Source of the DNA: Rhodococcus jostii RHA1
GTDB lineage: Bacteria; Actinomycetota; Actinomycetes; Mycobacteriales; Mycobacteriaceae
Reading direction: 5' to 3'
NCBI RefSeq assembly: GCF_000014565.1
Contig: NC_008268.1
Span: 6,824,501-6,888,500, forward strand
DNA length: 64,000 nt
The notes under the pieces were generated by a model. That model saw nothing but the letters and a program-made list of their open reading frames with translations, was not told where the DNA came from and ran no database searches. The position numbers and the translations under genes are program-made. Below are positions 26,340 through 34,989 of the stretch, in pieces (the first letter of the stretch is position 1; each line of letters opens with the position of its first letter).

Positions 26340-27542
26340 GTGTCGCTTGACCGTTCTGTGAAGACCACCGAGGCACTGCCGCCGCTGGTGGAACCGGACG
26401 CCGAACTTTCCCGCGACGAGGTGGCGCGGTACAGCAGGCACCTGATCATCCCGGACGTCGGCATGGCGGGGCAGAAGCGCCTGAAGAACGCGAAGGTCCT
26501 CGTCATCGGCGCGGGCGGCCTCGGCTCACCCGCCCTGCTGTACCTGGCGGCGGCGGGTGTCGGGACGCTCGGCATCGTCGAGTTCGACGAGGTCGACATG
26601 TCGAACCTGCAGCGGCAGGTGATCCACGGCCGGTCCGACGTGGGCCGTCCCAAGGCAGAGAGTGCGCGCGACTCGATCCGCGAGATCAACGACAACGTCG
26701 ACGTCCGGTTGCACGAGTTCCGGCTCGAGCCCGACAACGCCGTCGAACTGTTCGAGCAGTACGACCTGATCCTCGACGGCACCGACAACTTCGCCACCCG
26801 GTACCTCGTCAACGACGCCGCCGTCCTCGCGCACAAGCCGTACGTGTGGGGCTCGATCTACCGATTCGAGGGCCAGGCGTCCGTGTTCTGGGAGGACGCG
26901 CCGAACGGTCGCGGACTCAACTACCGGGACCTGTACCCGGAGGCGCCCCCGCCGGGAATGGTGCCGTCGTGCGCCGAGGGCGGTGTGCTCGGCGTGCTCT
27001 GCGCGTCGATCGGTTCGATCATGGCCACCGAGGCGGTCAAGTTGATCACCGGCATCGGGGAGTCGCTGCTCGGACGGCTGATGGTCTACGACGCACTCGA
27101 CATGACCTACCGCACCATCACGTTGCGCCGGGATCCGGCGCGGACCCCGGTCACCGAACTGATCGACTACGACGCGTTCTGCGGCGTGGTGTCCGACGAG
27201 GGTCAGGCGGCGGCGGCCGGTTCGACCATCACGGCCACGGAGCTGCGTGATCTCCTCGATTCCGGCAAGGAGATCGAACTGATCGACGTGCGCGAGCCGG
27301 TGGAGTGGGACATCGTCCACCTGCCCGGTGCCGTGCTGATCCCGAAGGACCGCATCCTGTCGGGGGAGGCGCTGTCGGAGCTTCCGCAGAACAAGCCGAT
27401 CGTGCTGCACTGCAAGACCGGGGTCCGGTCGGCGGAGGCGCTGGCCGCGCTGAAGAAGGCGGGATTCTCCGACGCCACACATCTGCAGGGCGGCGTGATC
27501 GCATGGGCGAAACAGGTGGACACCAGCCTGCCTGTCTACTGA
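26340..27542 (+). CDS. moeZ: Adenylyltransferase/sulfurtransferase MoeZ (ThiF plus rhodanese)
   Basis: A 400-residue E1-like protein. The ThiF/MoeB domain has the ATP loop VIGAGGLGSPALLYLAAAG near residues 56-74, the Arg in SNLQRQVIHGR near 87 and DGTDNFATR near 146. The rhodanese domain (about 295-400) carries the sulfur-accepting Cys in VLHCKTGVRSAEAL. It activates the C-terminal GG of small sulfur carriers (MoaD, CysO-type) and turns them into thiocarboxylates for molybdopterin and cysteine synthesis. The start is GTG. The CxxC pairs of zinc-binding MoeB proteins are not seen. Confidence 0.93.
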   Translation: MSLDRSVKTTEALPPLVEPDAELSRDEVARYSRHLIIPDVGMAGQKRLKNAKVLVIGAGGLGSPALLYLAAAGVGTLGIVEFDEVDMSNLQRQVIHGRSDVGRPKAESARDSIREINDNVDVRLHEFRLEPDNAVELFEQYDLILDGTDNFATRYLVNDAAVLAHKPYVWGSIYRFEGQASVFWEDAPNGRGLNYRDLYPEAPPPGMVPSCAEGGVLGVLCASIGSIMATEAVKLITGIGESLLGRLMVYDALDMTYRTITLRRDPARTPVTELIDYDAFCGVVSDEGQAAAAGSTITATELRDLLDSGKEIELIDVREPVEWDIVHLPGAVLIPKDRILSGEALSELPQNKPIVLHCKTGVRSAEALAALKKAGFSDATHLQGGVIAWAKQVDTSLPVY

Positions 27543-27623
27543 CCTCCGCCACGGCATGATTGCCGTCTCCGGGCCAGCGCGCCTTGCAGTGCCACCGGCC
27601 CACCCGGCGGTAGCGTTGAGTCC

Positions 27624-28478
27624 GTGAGCACAGGCCAACCCCCTCAACACGTGTGCTCCACGTTCGGCCTCCGGGAAGTCGAGCCCATCCCACTCGGTGC
27701 GGACTGGGACGGCGGGTGGCTCTGTGGAGACGTAGTCCTGTCAGCCGTCGCCGACCACGCGCGCGCCGCATGGTCGGCGAAGGTCCGCGAGACGCTCGAG
27801 GTGGACGGGGTGCGGCTCGCGCGTCCCGTGCGGTCCACCGACGGCCGGTACGTGGTGTCCGGGTGGCGCGCCGACACGTTCATCGAGGGCACGCCCGAAC
27901 CGCGTCACGACGAGGTCGTGTCGATGTCGGGTCGGCTCCACGCCGCCACCTCGCAGCTCGACCGTCCCCGGTTCCTCGTGCAGCCCCCGGTCGCGCCGTG
28001 GGCGGAGGTCGACGTGTTCGTGGCGGCGGATCGGGCCGCCTGGGAGAAGATCCCGCTGCGCAGCGCGAAGGGTGCGGAACAGCTCGAGACGCCGTCCCCC
28101 GACGGTCGCAAGAGCCTGGAACTGATCACCGGACTCGCGACGCTGCGCAAGCCCGTCACGAGCCCGGACCAACTGGTGCACGGAGACCTGTTCGGCACCG
28201 TCCTGTTCGCCGGGGCGCTCGCGCCCGGGATCACCGACATCACTCCGTACTGGCGTCCCTCGTCGTGGGCGGCGGCGGTGGCCGTGGTGGATGCCATTTC
28301 CTGGGGTGGGGCCGACGAGGCCCTCATCGGACGTTGGGAAGATCTGCCCGAATGGCCGCAGATGCTCCTGCGTGCGGTGCTGTTCAGGCTCGCCGTCCAC
28401 GTGCTGCACCCACGCTCGACCGCGGAGGCGTTTCCCGGACTCGCCCGCACGGCCGACGTGGTACGCCTCCTGCTCTAG
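27624..28478 (+). CDS. TIGR02569 family protein (Rv3205c-like)
   Basis: A 284-residue actinobacterial protein of unknown function. A motif LVHGDLFGTVLF near residue 186 with ITDITPYWRP after it resembles the catalytic and metal-binding loops of aminoglycoside-phosphotransferase folds (HGDL, D in place of DWE), so a kinase-like fold is plausible. The GTG is seven bases after a TAGCGT -10 box, indicating a leaderless transcript. It marks the last gene of the conserved block before the accessory insertion; its stop overlaps that of the convergent GntR gene. Confidence 0.8.
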   Translation: MSTGQPPQHVCSTFGLREVEPIPLGADWDGGWLCGDVVLSAVADHARAAWSAKVRETLEVDGVRLARPVRSTDGRYVVSGWRADTFIEGTPEPRHDEVVSMSGRLHAATSQLDRPRFLVQPPVAPWAEVDVFVAADRAAWEKIPLRSAKGAEQLETPSPDGRKSLELITGLATLRKPVTSPDQLVHGDLFGTVLFAGALAPGITDITPYWRPSSWAAAVAVVDAISWGGADEALIGRWEDLPEWPQMLLRAVLFRLAVHVLHPRSTAEAFPGLARTADVVRLLL

Positions 28479-29140
28479 GTGAGCAGCTCCGCGAACAGAT
28501 CGCGGGCGGCCGCGGTCGCGGCGGCCTCGTCTCCGTCGACCACCGCCTGGATCAGCCGCCCGTGCTCGTCGTGGAACCCTGCACCGGTCGCGTGCACGTG
28601 CCGGTCGACGGTCTGGGCGATCGAGGGCAGTAGCGAGTCGTAGAACTCCAGGTACACCGCGTTGTGACTCGCTTCGACGATCGCGCGGTGCAGGCTGATG
28701 TCCGCAGCGACGGCGGCCTCCGTGTCGGATTCGGCCCAGCACCGGGAGCGCTCGTCGAGGAGGCTCTGCAGGCGTGTGACGTCGTCCGGGGTGCGGCGCC
28801 GGGCGGCGAGAGCGGCGGCGGTGACGTCGAGCGCCTGCCGCAGTTCCGTGACGTCGCGCTCGTGCGCGCCTGCGAAGTACTTGCCGAGGGTGCCCCCGAC
28901 GTCGGAGGTGGCGACGACGTATGTGCCGGATCCCTGCCGCCGTTCGAGCAGGCCGGTGTGGACGAGGGCCTGCACTGCCTCGCGGACGGTGTTGCGTCCC
29001 GTTCCGGTGAGTTCGGACAGCGCGGTCTCGGTGGGGATCTTCGCGCCGACCGCCCACCGGCCACTGCAGATCTCGTCGCGCAGCTGCTCGGTGACCTGTG
29101 AGATCAGACTCGAGCGGCGCACGGGTTTTCCAAAGGTCAT
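28475..29140 (-). CDS. GntR family regulator, FadR/FCD subfamily
   Basis: A 221-residue regulator with an N-terminal winged helix (LSELTGTGRNTVREAVQALVH near residues 43-63) and a C-terminal all-helical FCD ligand domain with metal-binding-type histidines (LHRAIVEASHN, RHVHATGAGFHDEHGRL). It is divergent from an MFS carrier gene with only 11 bases between the start codons, so its operator must cover both starts. It probably represses both itself and the carrier; the ligand is likely a carboxylate or the transported compound. Confidence 0.88.
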   Translation of the reverse strand: MTFGKPVRRSSLISQVTEQLRDEICSGRWAVGAKIPTETALSELTGTGRNTVREAVQALVHTGLLERRQGSGTYVVATSDVGGTLGKYFAGAHERDVTELRQALDVTAAALAARRRTPDDVTRLQSLLDERSRCWAESDTEAAVAADISLHRAIVEASHNAVYLEFYDSLLPSIAQTVDRHVHATGAGFHDEHGRLIQAVVDGDEAAATAAARDLFAELLT

Positions 29141-29151
29141 CCTGTCATCCT

Positions 29152-30399
29152 ATGATTTCTCATGTGACTCTTCTACGCGGCCGCCTCCTCGTCTTCTGTG
29201 CGATCGCCATGTCGGCTCTCGTCCTGAGGCTGGCGGTCACCTCGTTCACCCCACTTGCCTCGCAGATCCGGGAGGACATCGGATTCTCACCGACGGTCGT
29301 CGGGGTGTTCGGAATGGTGCCGACGGCAATGTTCGCGCTGTTCGGACTGGGGACGCCGCTCATCGCCAAGCGGTGGGGCCTGGAACGGACCGCCCTCGTC
29401 GCGATGCTGATGGCCGCGGTCGGCATGCTCACCAGAGCCCTGATGAGCGACACCTGGTCGTTGCTGGCGCTGTCGGCGCTCGCGCTGGCAGGCATGGGAA
29501 TCGGCAACGTGGTGATTCCGCCGCTCGTCAAGCGTTACTTCTCCGACCGGCTGGCCGTGATGAGCTCGGTGTACATCGTCGGCGTGCAAATCGGCACGAT
29601 CGCGCCCGCCTTCGTGGCCGTCCCGCTCGCCGAGGCATTCGGCTGGCGGTTCTCGATCGGCGTGTGGGCGCTCCTCGGCTTCGTCGCGGCGGTCCCGTGG
29701 ATCCTCCTCCTCACCCGCGAACGACGTCGCGTTGTCGTGACGGCGCAACCGCCCGCGGACGTTCCGGCGGACCGTCCCCACGGGAAGGCCTGGCGATCGC
29801 CCGTCGGCTGGGGAATGGCCGGCATGTTCGGGATGACGTCGATGATCACGTACTCGATGTTCACCTGGATCCCCGACATCCTGTCCGACGCCGGCGCGAG
29901 TGAGGCGTTCGGCGGTGCCATGGTGGGACTGTTCTCGTTCATGGGACTTGTCGCGGCGTTCGGCGCCCCGACGCTGTGCGCGCGTATGCGCAACCCGTTC
30001 CCGATCGTGATCGGCTGCGCGGTCTGCTACCTCGTGTCCTTCAGCGGACTGCTGCTCGCCCCGATGAGCGCGCCGATCCTGTGGATCGTGCTGCTCGGGC
30101 TCGGGCCCAGCACGTTCCCGATGTCGCTGACACTGATCAATCTCCGCACGCGCAGCCACGTCGGCTCGGCGACGCTGTCCGGTTTCACCCAGGGTGTGGG
30201 TTACGCCGTCGCGTGCCTCGGCCCGTTGCTGTTCGGGGTGTTCCACGATGCCTCCGGCGGGTGGACACTGTCGTTCGGATTCTTGACGTTCGGCGTGGTG
30301 ATCCTCCTCATCGCAGCGTTCCAGGCGTGCAAGCCGCGCATGCTCGAGGACAGCTGGCACGTCGATTCGGAGCCGCAGGACGCTCTTCGACACGTCTAG
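29152..30399 (+). CDS. MFS transporter, CynX/NimT family
   Basis: A 415-residue carrier with about twelve membrane segments in two halves joined by a basic loop near residues 185-215. The pattern matches the CynX/NimT group (cyanate and nitroimidazole-type transporters). ATG at 29152 is taken; a GTG at 29164 is an alternative. It lies beside a nitrite-assimilation cluster, so import of a small nitrogen compound such as cyanate is possible, but the sequence does not prove it. Confidence 0.85.
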   Translation: MISHVTLLRGRLLVFCAIAMSALVLRLAVTSFTPLASQIREDIGFSPTVVGVFGMVPTAMFALFGLGTPLIAKRWGLERTALVAMLMAAVGMLTRALMSDTWSLLALSALALAGMGIGNVVIPPLVKRYFSDRLAVMSSVYIVGVQIGTIAPAFVAVPLAEAFGWRFSIGVWALLGFVAAVPWILLLTRERRRVVVTAQPPADVPADRPHGKAWRSPVGWGMAGMFGMTSMITYSMFTWIPDILSDAGASEAFGGAMVGLFSFMGLVAAFGAPTLCARMRNPFPIVIGCAVCYLVSFSGLLLAPMSAPILWIVLLGLGPSTFPMSLTLINLRTRSHVGSATLSGFTQGVGYAVACLGPLLFGVFHDASGGWTLSFGFLTFGVVILLIAAFQACKPRMLEDSWHVDSEPQDALRHV

Positions 30400-30415
30400 G
30401 AAACATGCGGGAAAC
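30400..30415 (+). promoter_or_regulatory. Candidate GlnR box upstream of narK
   Basis: GGAAAC, six bases, GAAAC. It resembles the actinobacterial GlnR half-site pair GTnAC-N6-GAAAC with one change in the first half. It lies about 115-130 bases before the narK start codon. A similar pair precedes nirD. Confidence 0.4.
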
Positions 30416-30454
30416 CTCACATCGGCCCAGCTGAAAAGTGAGGATCAGTTGACG

Positions 30455-30473
30455 CTGCGGTCACCGACCGCAG
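30455..30473. other. Short inverted repeat in the narK leader
   Basis: CTGCGGTC, three bases, GACCGCAG: a perfect eight-base-pair stem about 58 bases before the narK start codon. It could be a regulator site or an RNA hairpin in the leader. Nothing else is evident in 30400-30530 apart from the GlnR-like pair and a GAGGAGG ribosome binding site. Confidence 0.4.
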
Positions 30474-30530
30474 CACCGCCGCAACACCGGTTTTCTACCT
30501 TTGGGTCTCCCACACAACGAGGAGGCCCGG

Positions 30531-31943
30531 GTGAAGAAGCACTACATCGAGCACTGGGACGCGGAAGACGTCGACGCCTGGGAGGCGGGCGGCAAGGACA
30601 TCGCCAAGCGGAACCTGATCTGGTCGGTAGTCGCTGAGCACGTCGGCTTCTCCGTCTGGTCGATCTGGTCGGTCATGGTGCTGTTCATGCCGACCGACAT
30701 CTACGGCATCGACGCGGCGGGCAAGTTCTTCCTCGTCGCGGTCCCGACCCTCGTCGGCTCGATTCTGCGAATCCCGTACACGGTGGCGACGGCCCGCTTC
30801 GGCGGCCGCAACTGGACGGTCTTCAGTGCCCTGGTCCTGCTCGTGCCGACGCTGTTCACGCTGTACCTGATGATGAACCCCGGCGCGTCGTACACGACGT
30901 TCATTCTCGTGGCCGCCCTCGCCGGCGTCGGCGGCGGCAACTTCGCCTCGTCGATGACCAACATCAACGCGTTCTACCCACAGCGCCTCAAGGGCTGGGC
31001 GCTCGGCCTCAACGCAGGCGGCGGCAACATCGGCGTCCCGATGATCCAGGTGATCGGCCTGCTCGTGATCGCCACCCTGGGTAACACGGAGCCGTGGATC
31101 GTCTGCGCCGTCTACCTGGTGTTCATTGCCGTCGCCGCGGTCGGCGCCGCCCTGTTCATGGACAACCTCGGCAACCAGAAGTCCGATCTCCGGTCGATGG
31201 CCAAGGCGCTGAAGTTCTCCGACTCGTGGGTCATCAGCTTCCTCTACATCGGAACGTTCGGATCATTCATCGGCTTCAGCTTCGCGTTCGGCCAGGTGCT
31301 GCAGATCAACTTCCTCGCCGGTGGCGCCACCCCCGCCGCGGCTGCGCTGCACGCCGCGCAGATCGCCTTCATCGGACCGCTGCTCGGCTCCATCGCGCGG
31401 CCGATGGGCGGCAAGCTCGCCGACCGCATCGGCGGCGGCAAGATCACGCTGTACACGTTCGTCGCCATGGCGCTCGCCGCCGCAGTGCTGGTCACCGCGG
31501 GGACCATCGACGACGGCACGCCCGGCGCGGCCACGGCCGGAGTGCTGGTGGCGTTCGTGTTCGGCTTCATCACCCTCATCCTGCTGGCGGGTATCGGCAA
31601 CGGCTCGGTCTACAAGATGATTCCGTCGATCTTCGAGGCCAAGGCGCAGGGACTCGAGGGACTGAGCCGGGACGCCAAGGCGGCGTGGTCGCGGGCGATG
31701 TCCGGCGCCCTCATCGGGTTCGCGGGCGCCATCGGTGGTCTCGGCGGTGTCGGCATCAACCTGGTGCTGCGCGCGTCCTACGGCGGCACCGCGAAATCGG
31801 CGACCATGGCTTTCTGGGTGTTCCTCGCCTTCTACATCGCGTGCATCTTCGTCACCTGGTTCGTCTTCCTGCGCCGCCCGTCCGTCACTCGTGGGCTCAC
31901 CGTCTCCGACGGCGACGACGAAAAGGTGTCGGTTTCGGCGTGA
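30531..31943 (+). CDS. narK: Nitrate/nitrite transporter NarK-type (MFS, NNP family)
   Basis: A 470-residue NNP transporter with about twelve membrane segments. The NNP signatures are seen as GVGGGNFASSMTNINAFYP near residues 135-153 and GFIGAIGGLGG-like GFAGAIGGLGGVGINL near 398-413, each glycine-rich. Conserved arginines for anion binding occur in IPYTVATARFGGR and SIARPMGGKLADRIGG. GTG at 30531 has GAGGAGG upstream. It is the first gene of the nitrite-assimilation cluster and would bring in nitrate or nitrite. It resembles narK3 (Rv0261c), which in M. tuberculosis lies in the matching nir region. Confidence 0.92.
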   Translation: MKKHYIEHWDAEDVDAWEAGGKDIAKRNLIWSVVAEHVGFSVWSIWSVMVLFMPTDIYGIDAAGKFFLVAVPTLVGSILRIPYTVATARFGGRNWTVFSALVLLVPTLFTLYLMMNPGASYTTFILVAALAGVGGGNFASSMTNINAFYPQRLKGWALGLNAGGGNIGVPMIQVIGLLVIATLGNTEPWIVCAVYLVFIAVAAVGAALFMDNLGNQKSDLRSMAKALKFSDSWVISFLYIGTFGSFIGFSFAFGQVLQINFLAGGATPAAAALHAAQIAFIGPLLGSIARPMGGKLADRIGGGKITLYTFVAMALAAAVLVTAGTIDDGTPGAATAGVLVAFVFGFITLILLAGIGNGSVYKMIPSIFEAKAQGLEGLSRDAKAAWSRAMSGALIGFAGAIGGLGGVGINLVLRASYGGTAKSATMAFWVFLAFYIACIFVTWFVFLRRPSVTRGLTVSDGDDEKVSVSA

Positions 31944-31995
31944 CCTCGCGCAGTACCGCATGAACTCGAGTAATTCAGCTAGAAGGAGCGACGGC

Positions 31996-34506
31996 ATGAG
32001 CCGCAAGTCAGCAGTGGTCATCGGGCACGGAATGGTCGGACATCGATTCGTCGAGGCGTTGCGTGCGCGCGACGAGTCGGACGACTGGTCGGTGACGGTG
32101 CTCTGCGAGGAGCCCCTCCCCGCGTACGACCGGGTGGGACTGTCCTCCTACGTGGGGGCGTGGGACCCCAAGGAGCTTGCGCTCGTGGGTAACGACTACC
32201 CGGACGACGCTCACGTCGATCTCCGGATCGGCCGTCGGGCCGCGACCATCGATCGGGAGTCCCGCAAGGTCACCACCGATTCGGGCGAGGTCGTCGCGTA
32301 CGACGCTCTCGTGATGGCCACCGGTTCGTACCCGTTCGTGCCGCCGATCCCCGGGCACGACCGGCCGGAGTGCTTCGTCTACCGCACGCTCGACGACCTC
32401 GACGGCATCCGGAAGCGTGCCGACGCGGCCGGTCCCGGCGCCGTCGGTGTCGTCGTCGGCGGTGGTCTGCTCGGACTCGAGGCCGCGAACGCGCTCAAAT
32501 TGATGGGCATGACACCGCACGTGGTCGAGTTCGCGCCCCGGCTGATGCCGCTGCAGGTGGACGAGGGCGGTGGAGCGCTGCTCGCCAACCTGGTCACCGA
32601 CCTGGGTCTCACCGTCCACACGGGTGTCGGCACCGCGGGCATCACCGAGGGTCCGGACGGGATCAGCGTCGAACTGTCCGACGGTTCGGTGATCGAGGCC
32701 GCGCTGCTGGTGTTCTCCGCGGGTGTGCGGCCGCAGGACCAGCTGGCCCGCGACGCCGGCCTCGAGGTCGCCGAGCGGGGCGGGATCATCACGGACCTCG
32801 GCTGCCGCACGTCGGACGAGAGCATCTACGCGGTCGGCGAGTGCGCCGCGGTGGAGGGACGGTGCTACGGCCTCGTCGCTCCCGGCTACACCACCGCGGA
32901 GATCGTCGCGGACCGGCTGCTCGGCGGGGCGGCGGAGTTCCCGGGCGCCGACCTGTCCACCAAGCTCAAGCTGATGGGTGTGGACGTCGCCAGCTTCGGC
33001 GACGCACACGCTCAGACCCCCGGCGCCCTGGAGGTGGTGCTCAGCGACGCGGCCAAGGGCACCTACGCCAAGCTGGTCGTGTCCGACGACGCGAAGACGC
33101 TGCTCGGCGGCATCCTCGTCGGCGACGCCTCCGCATACGCGTCGCTGCGCCCGCTCGTCGGCCGTGAACTGCCGGGCGATCCGGCCTCGCTCATCTCACC
33201 GGCGGGGGAGAAGCCCGGCGCCGGGTCCCTGCCCGACGACGCCGAGGTGTGCTCCTGCAACGGCGTCACCAAGGGTTCGATCTGCGGCGCCATCGTCGAC
33301 GGTGCCTGCGACATCGCGCAGGTCAAGAGCTGCACCAACGCCGGAACGACGTGCGGCGGCTGCCTGCCGACGATCAAGCAGCTCCTCGCGTCGTCCGGCG
33401 TGGTGATGTCGAAGGCGCTGTGCGAGCACTTCGAGCAGTCCCGCGCCGAACTGTTCGAAATCGTGCAGGTCACCGACACGCGCACGTTCTCCGCGCTCAT
33501 CTCGAAGTACGGGAAGGGTTCGGGCTGCGACATCTGCAAGCCCGTCGTCGCATCGATCCTGGCGTCCACCGACTCGGACCACATCCTGCACCGCAACCAG
33601 GCGGGCCTGCAGGACACGAACGACCACTTCCTGGCCAACATCCAGAAGAACGGCACCTACTCGGTGGTGCCGCGGATGCCCGGCGGCGAATGCACGCCCG
33701 AACAGCTCATCGTCATCGGCGAGGTGGCCCGCGACTTCGGCCTCTACACCAAGGTCACCGGCGGTCAGCGCATCGACCTGTTCGGCGCCCGCGTCGAGCA
33801 GCTGCCCGCGATCTGGAAGCGTCTCGTCGACGCGGGCATGGAGTCCGGTCAGGCCTACGGCAAGTCGCTGCGCACCGTGAAGAGCTGCGTCGGATCCACC
33901 TGGTGCCGGTACGGCGTGCAGGACTCCGTCGGCATGGCGGTCGACCTCGAGAACCGGTACCGGGGCCTGCGGTCCCCGCACAAGATCAAGTTCGGTGTCT
34001 CGGGTTGCGCCCGCGAATGCGCCGAGGCGCGCGGCAAGGACGTCGGCGTCATCGCCACCGAGAACGGCTGGAACCTGTACGTCGGCGGCAACGGCGGCCA
34101 GTCGCCGAAGCACGCCCAGCTGCTCGCCGGCGGGCTCGACGACGAGACCCTGGTCCGCTACATCGACCGGTACCTCATGTTCTACATCCGCACCGCGGAT
34201 CGTCTCCAGCGCACCGCGCCGTGGGTCGAGTCCCTCGAAGGCGGGCTCGACCACCTCAAGGCCGTGGTGTGCGAGGACAGCCTGGGCATCGCCGCCGATC
34301 TCGAGGCGGCCATGGCCAAGCACGTTCTGGGATACAAGGACGAGTGGGCGGGCGTGCTCGAGGACCCGGAGAAGCTGTCGCGGTTCGTGTCGTTCGTCAA
34401 CGCGCCCGAGGAAGCCGATCCGACCGTCTCGTTCGACGACACGGGCGTCCGGAAGGTCCCGGTGTTGATGGGAATGCCGAAATTCGCAGCTTCTACATCG
34501 GAGTAA
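31996..34506 (+). CDS. nirB: Assimilatory nitrite reductase [NAD(P)H], large subunit
   Basis: An 836-residue enzyme that reduces nitrite to ammonium using NAD(P)H. Order: FAD/NAD(P)H domain (GHGMVGHRFVE near residue 10; GVVVGGGLLGLEAANALK near 152), a BFD-like [2Fe-2S] region (CSCNGVTKGSIC then CTNAGTTCGGCLP near 417-455), and the C-terminal siroheme/[4Fe-4S] domain with KSCVGSTWCRYGVQD and VSGCARECAEA near 630-680. The ATG at 31996 has AGAAGGAG upstream. It lies 52 bases after narK and is followed by nirD; siroheme for it is made by enzymes of the downstream genes. Confidence 0.95.
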   Translation: MSRKSAVVIGHGMVGHRFVEALRARDESDDWSVTVLCEEPLPAYDRVGLSSYVGAWDPKELALVGNDYPDDAHVDLRIGRRAATIDRESRKVTTDSGEVVAYDALVMATGSYPFVPPIPGHDRPECFVYRTLDDLDGIRKRADAAGPGAVGVVVGGGLLGLEAANALKLMGMTPHVVEFAPRLMPLQVDEGGGALLANLVTDLGLTVHTGVGTAGITEGPDGISVELSDGSVIEAALLVFSAGVRPQDQLARDAGLEVAERGGIITDLGCRTSDESIYAVGECAAVEGRCYGLVAPGYTTAEIVADRLLGGAAEFPGADLSTKLKLMGVDVASFGDAHAQTPGALEVVLSDAAKGTYAKLVVSDDAKTLLGGILVGDASAYASLRPLVGRELPGDPASLISPAGEKPGAGSLPDDAEVCSCNGVTKGSICGAIVDGACDIAQVKSCTNAGTTCGGCLPTIKQLLASSGVVMSKALCEHFEQSRAELFEIVQVTDTRTFSALISKYGKGSGCDICKPVVASILASTDSDHILHRNQAGLQDTNDHFLANIQKNGTYSVVPRMPGGECTPEQLIVIGEVARDFGLYTKVTGGQRIDLFGARVEQLPAIWKRLVDAGMESGQAYGKSLRTVKSCVGSTWCRYGVQDSVGMAVDLENRYRGLRSPHKIKFGVSGCARECAEARGKDVGVIATENGWNLYVGGNGGQSPKHAQLLAGGLDDETLVRYIDRYLMFYIRTADRLQRTAPWVESLEGGLDHLKAVVCEDSLGIAADLEAAMAKHVLGYKDEWAGVLEDPEKLSRFVSFVNAPEEADPTVSFDDTGVRKVPVLMGMPKFAASTSE

Positions 34507-34513
34507 TCCCCAC

Positions 34514-34529
34514 TTAACGCTGCGGAAAC
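34514..34529 (+). promoter_or_regulatory. Candidate GlnR half-site pair upstream of nirD
   Basis: TTAAC, six bases (GCTGCG), GAAAC: one change from GTnAC-N6-GAAAC. It lies 59-74 bases before the nirD ATG, in the short gap after nirB, so nirD and the siroheme genes may have an additional nitrogen-responsive promoter. Confidence 0.4.
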
Positions 34530-34587
34530 ACCGACCCCGAACGATGTATCCAAGCACGGATACACACCAGCCCGAAGGAGGACTGTG

Positions 34588-34989
34588 ATGACCGTCGTCG
34601 ACATGAATGTGCACAGTGCCAGTGGAACCAGGCGTGAGAGCGTCAAGTCAGGCCGTCTCGAATGGACGTCCGCGTGCCCGCTCAGCCAGCTGATTCCCGG
34701 TCTCGGGGTGGCGGTGCTGCTGCGGGGCGGGGAGCAGGTGGCACTGTTCCTGCTCGAGGACGGATCGCTGCGCGCCGTGGGCAACATCGACCCGTTCGGG
34801 CGCGCGGCCGTGATGTCCCGCGGCCTCGTGGGTGACCGGGCAGGCGAGCCCACCGTGGCGTCACCGCTGCTCAAGCAGGTGTTCTCGCTGGTCGACGGTC
34901 GCTGCCTCGACGACGAGTCGGTGCGGTTGCCCGTGTACGACGTGCGGGTGTGGGCCGGCGTCGTCCAGGTTCACAGCACGAACGCGTGA
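34588..34989 (+). CDS. nirD: Nitrite reductase small subunit
   Basis: A 133-residue Rieske-fold small subunit (LIPGLGVAVLLRGGEQVALFL near residue 33; SPLLKQVFSLVDGRCLDDE near 94). As is usual for NirD, the Cys and His ligands of the Rieske cluster are absent. It supports NirB in nitrite reduction. ATG at 34588 follows GAAGGAGG by six bases; a GTG one codon earlier is possible. Its stop overlaps the start of the next gene (GTGA). Confidence 0.93.
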   Translation: MTVVDMNVHSASGTRRESVKSGRLEWTSACPLSQLIPGLGVAVLLRGGEQVALFLLEDGSLRAVGNIDPFGRAAVMSRGLVGDRAGEPTVASPLLKQVFSLVDGRCLDDESVRLPVYDVRVWAGVVQVHSTNA

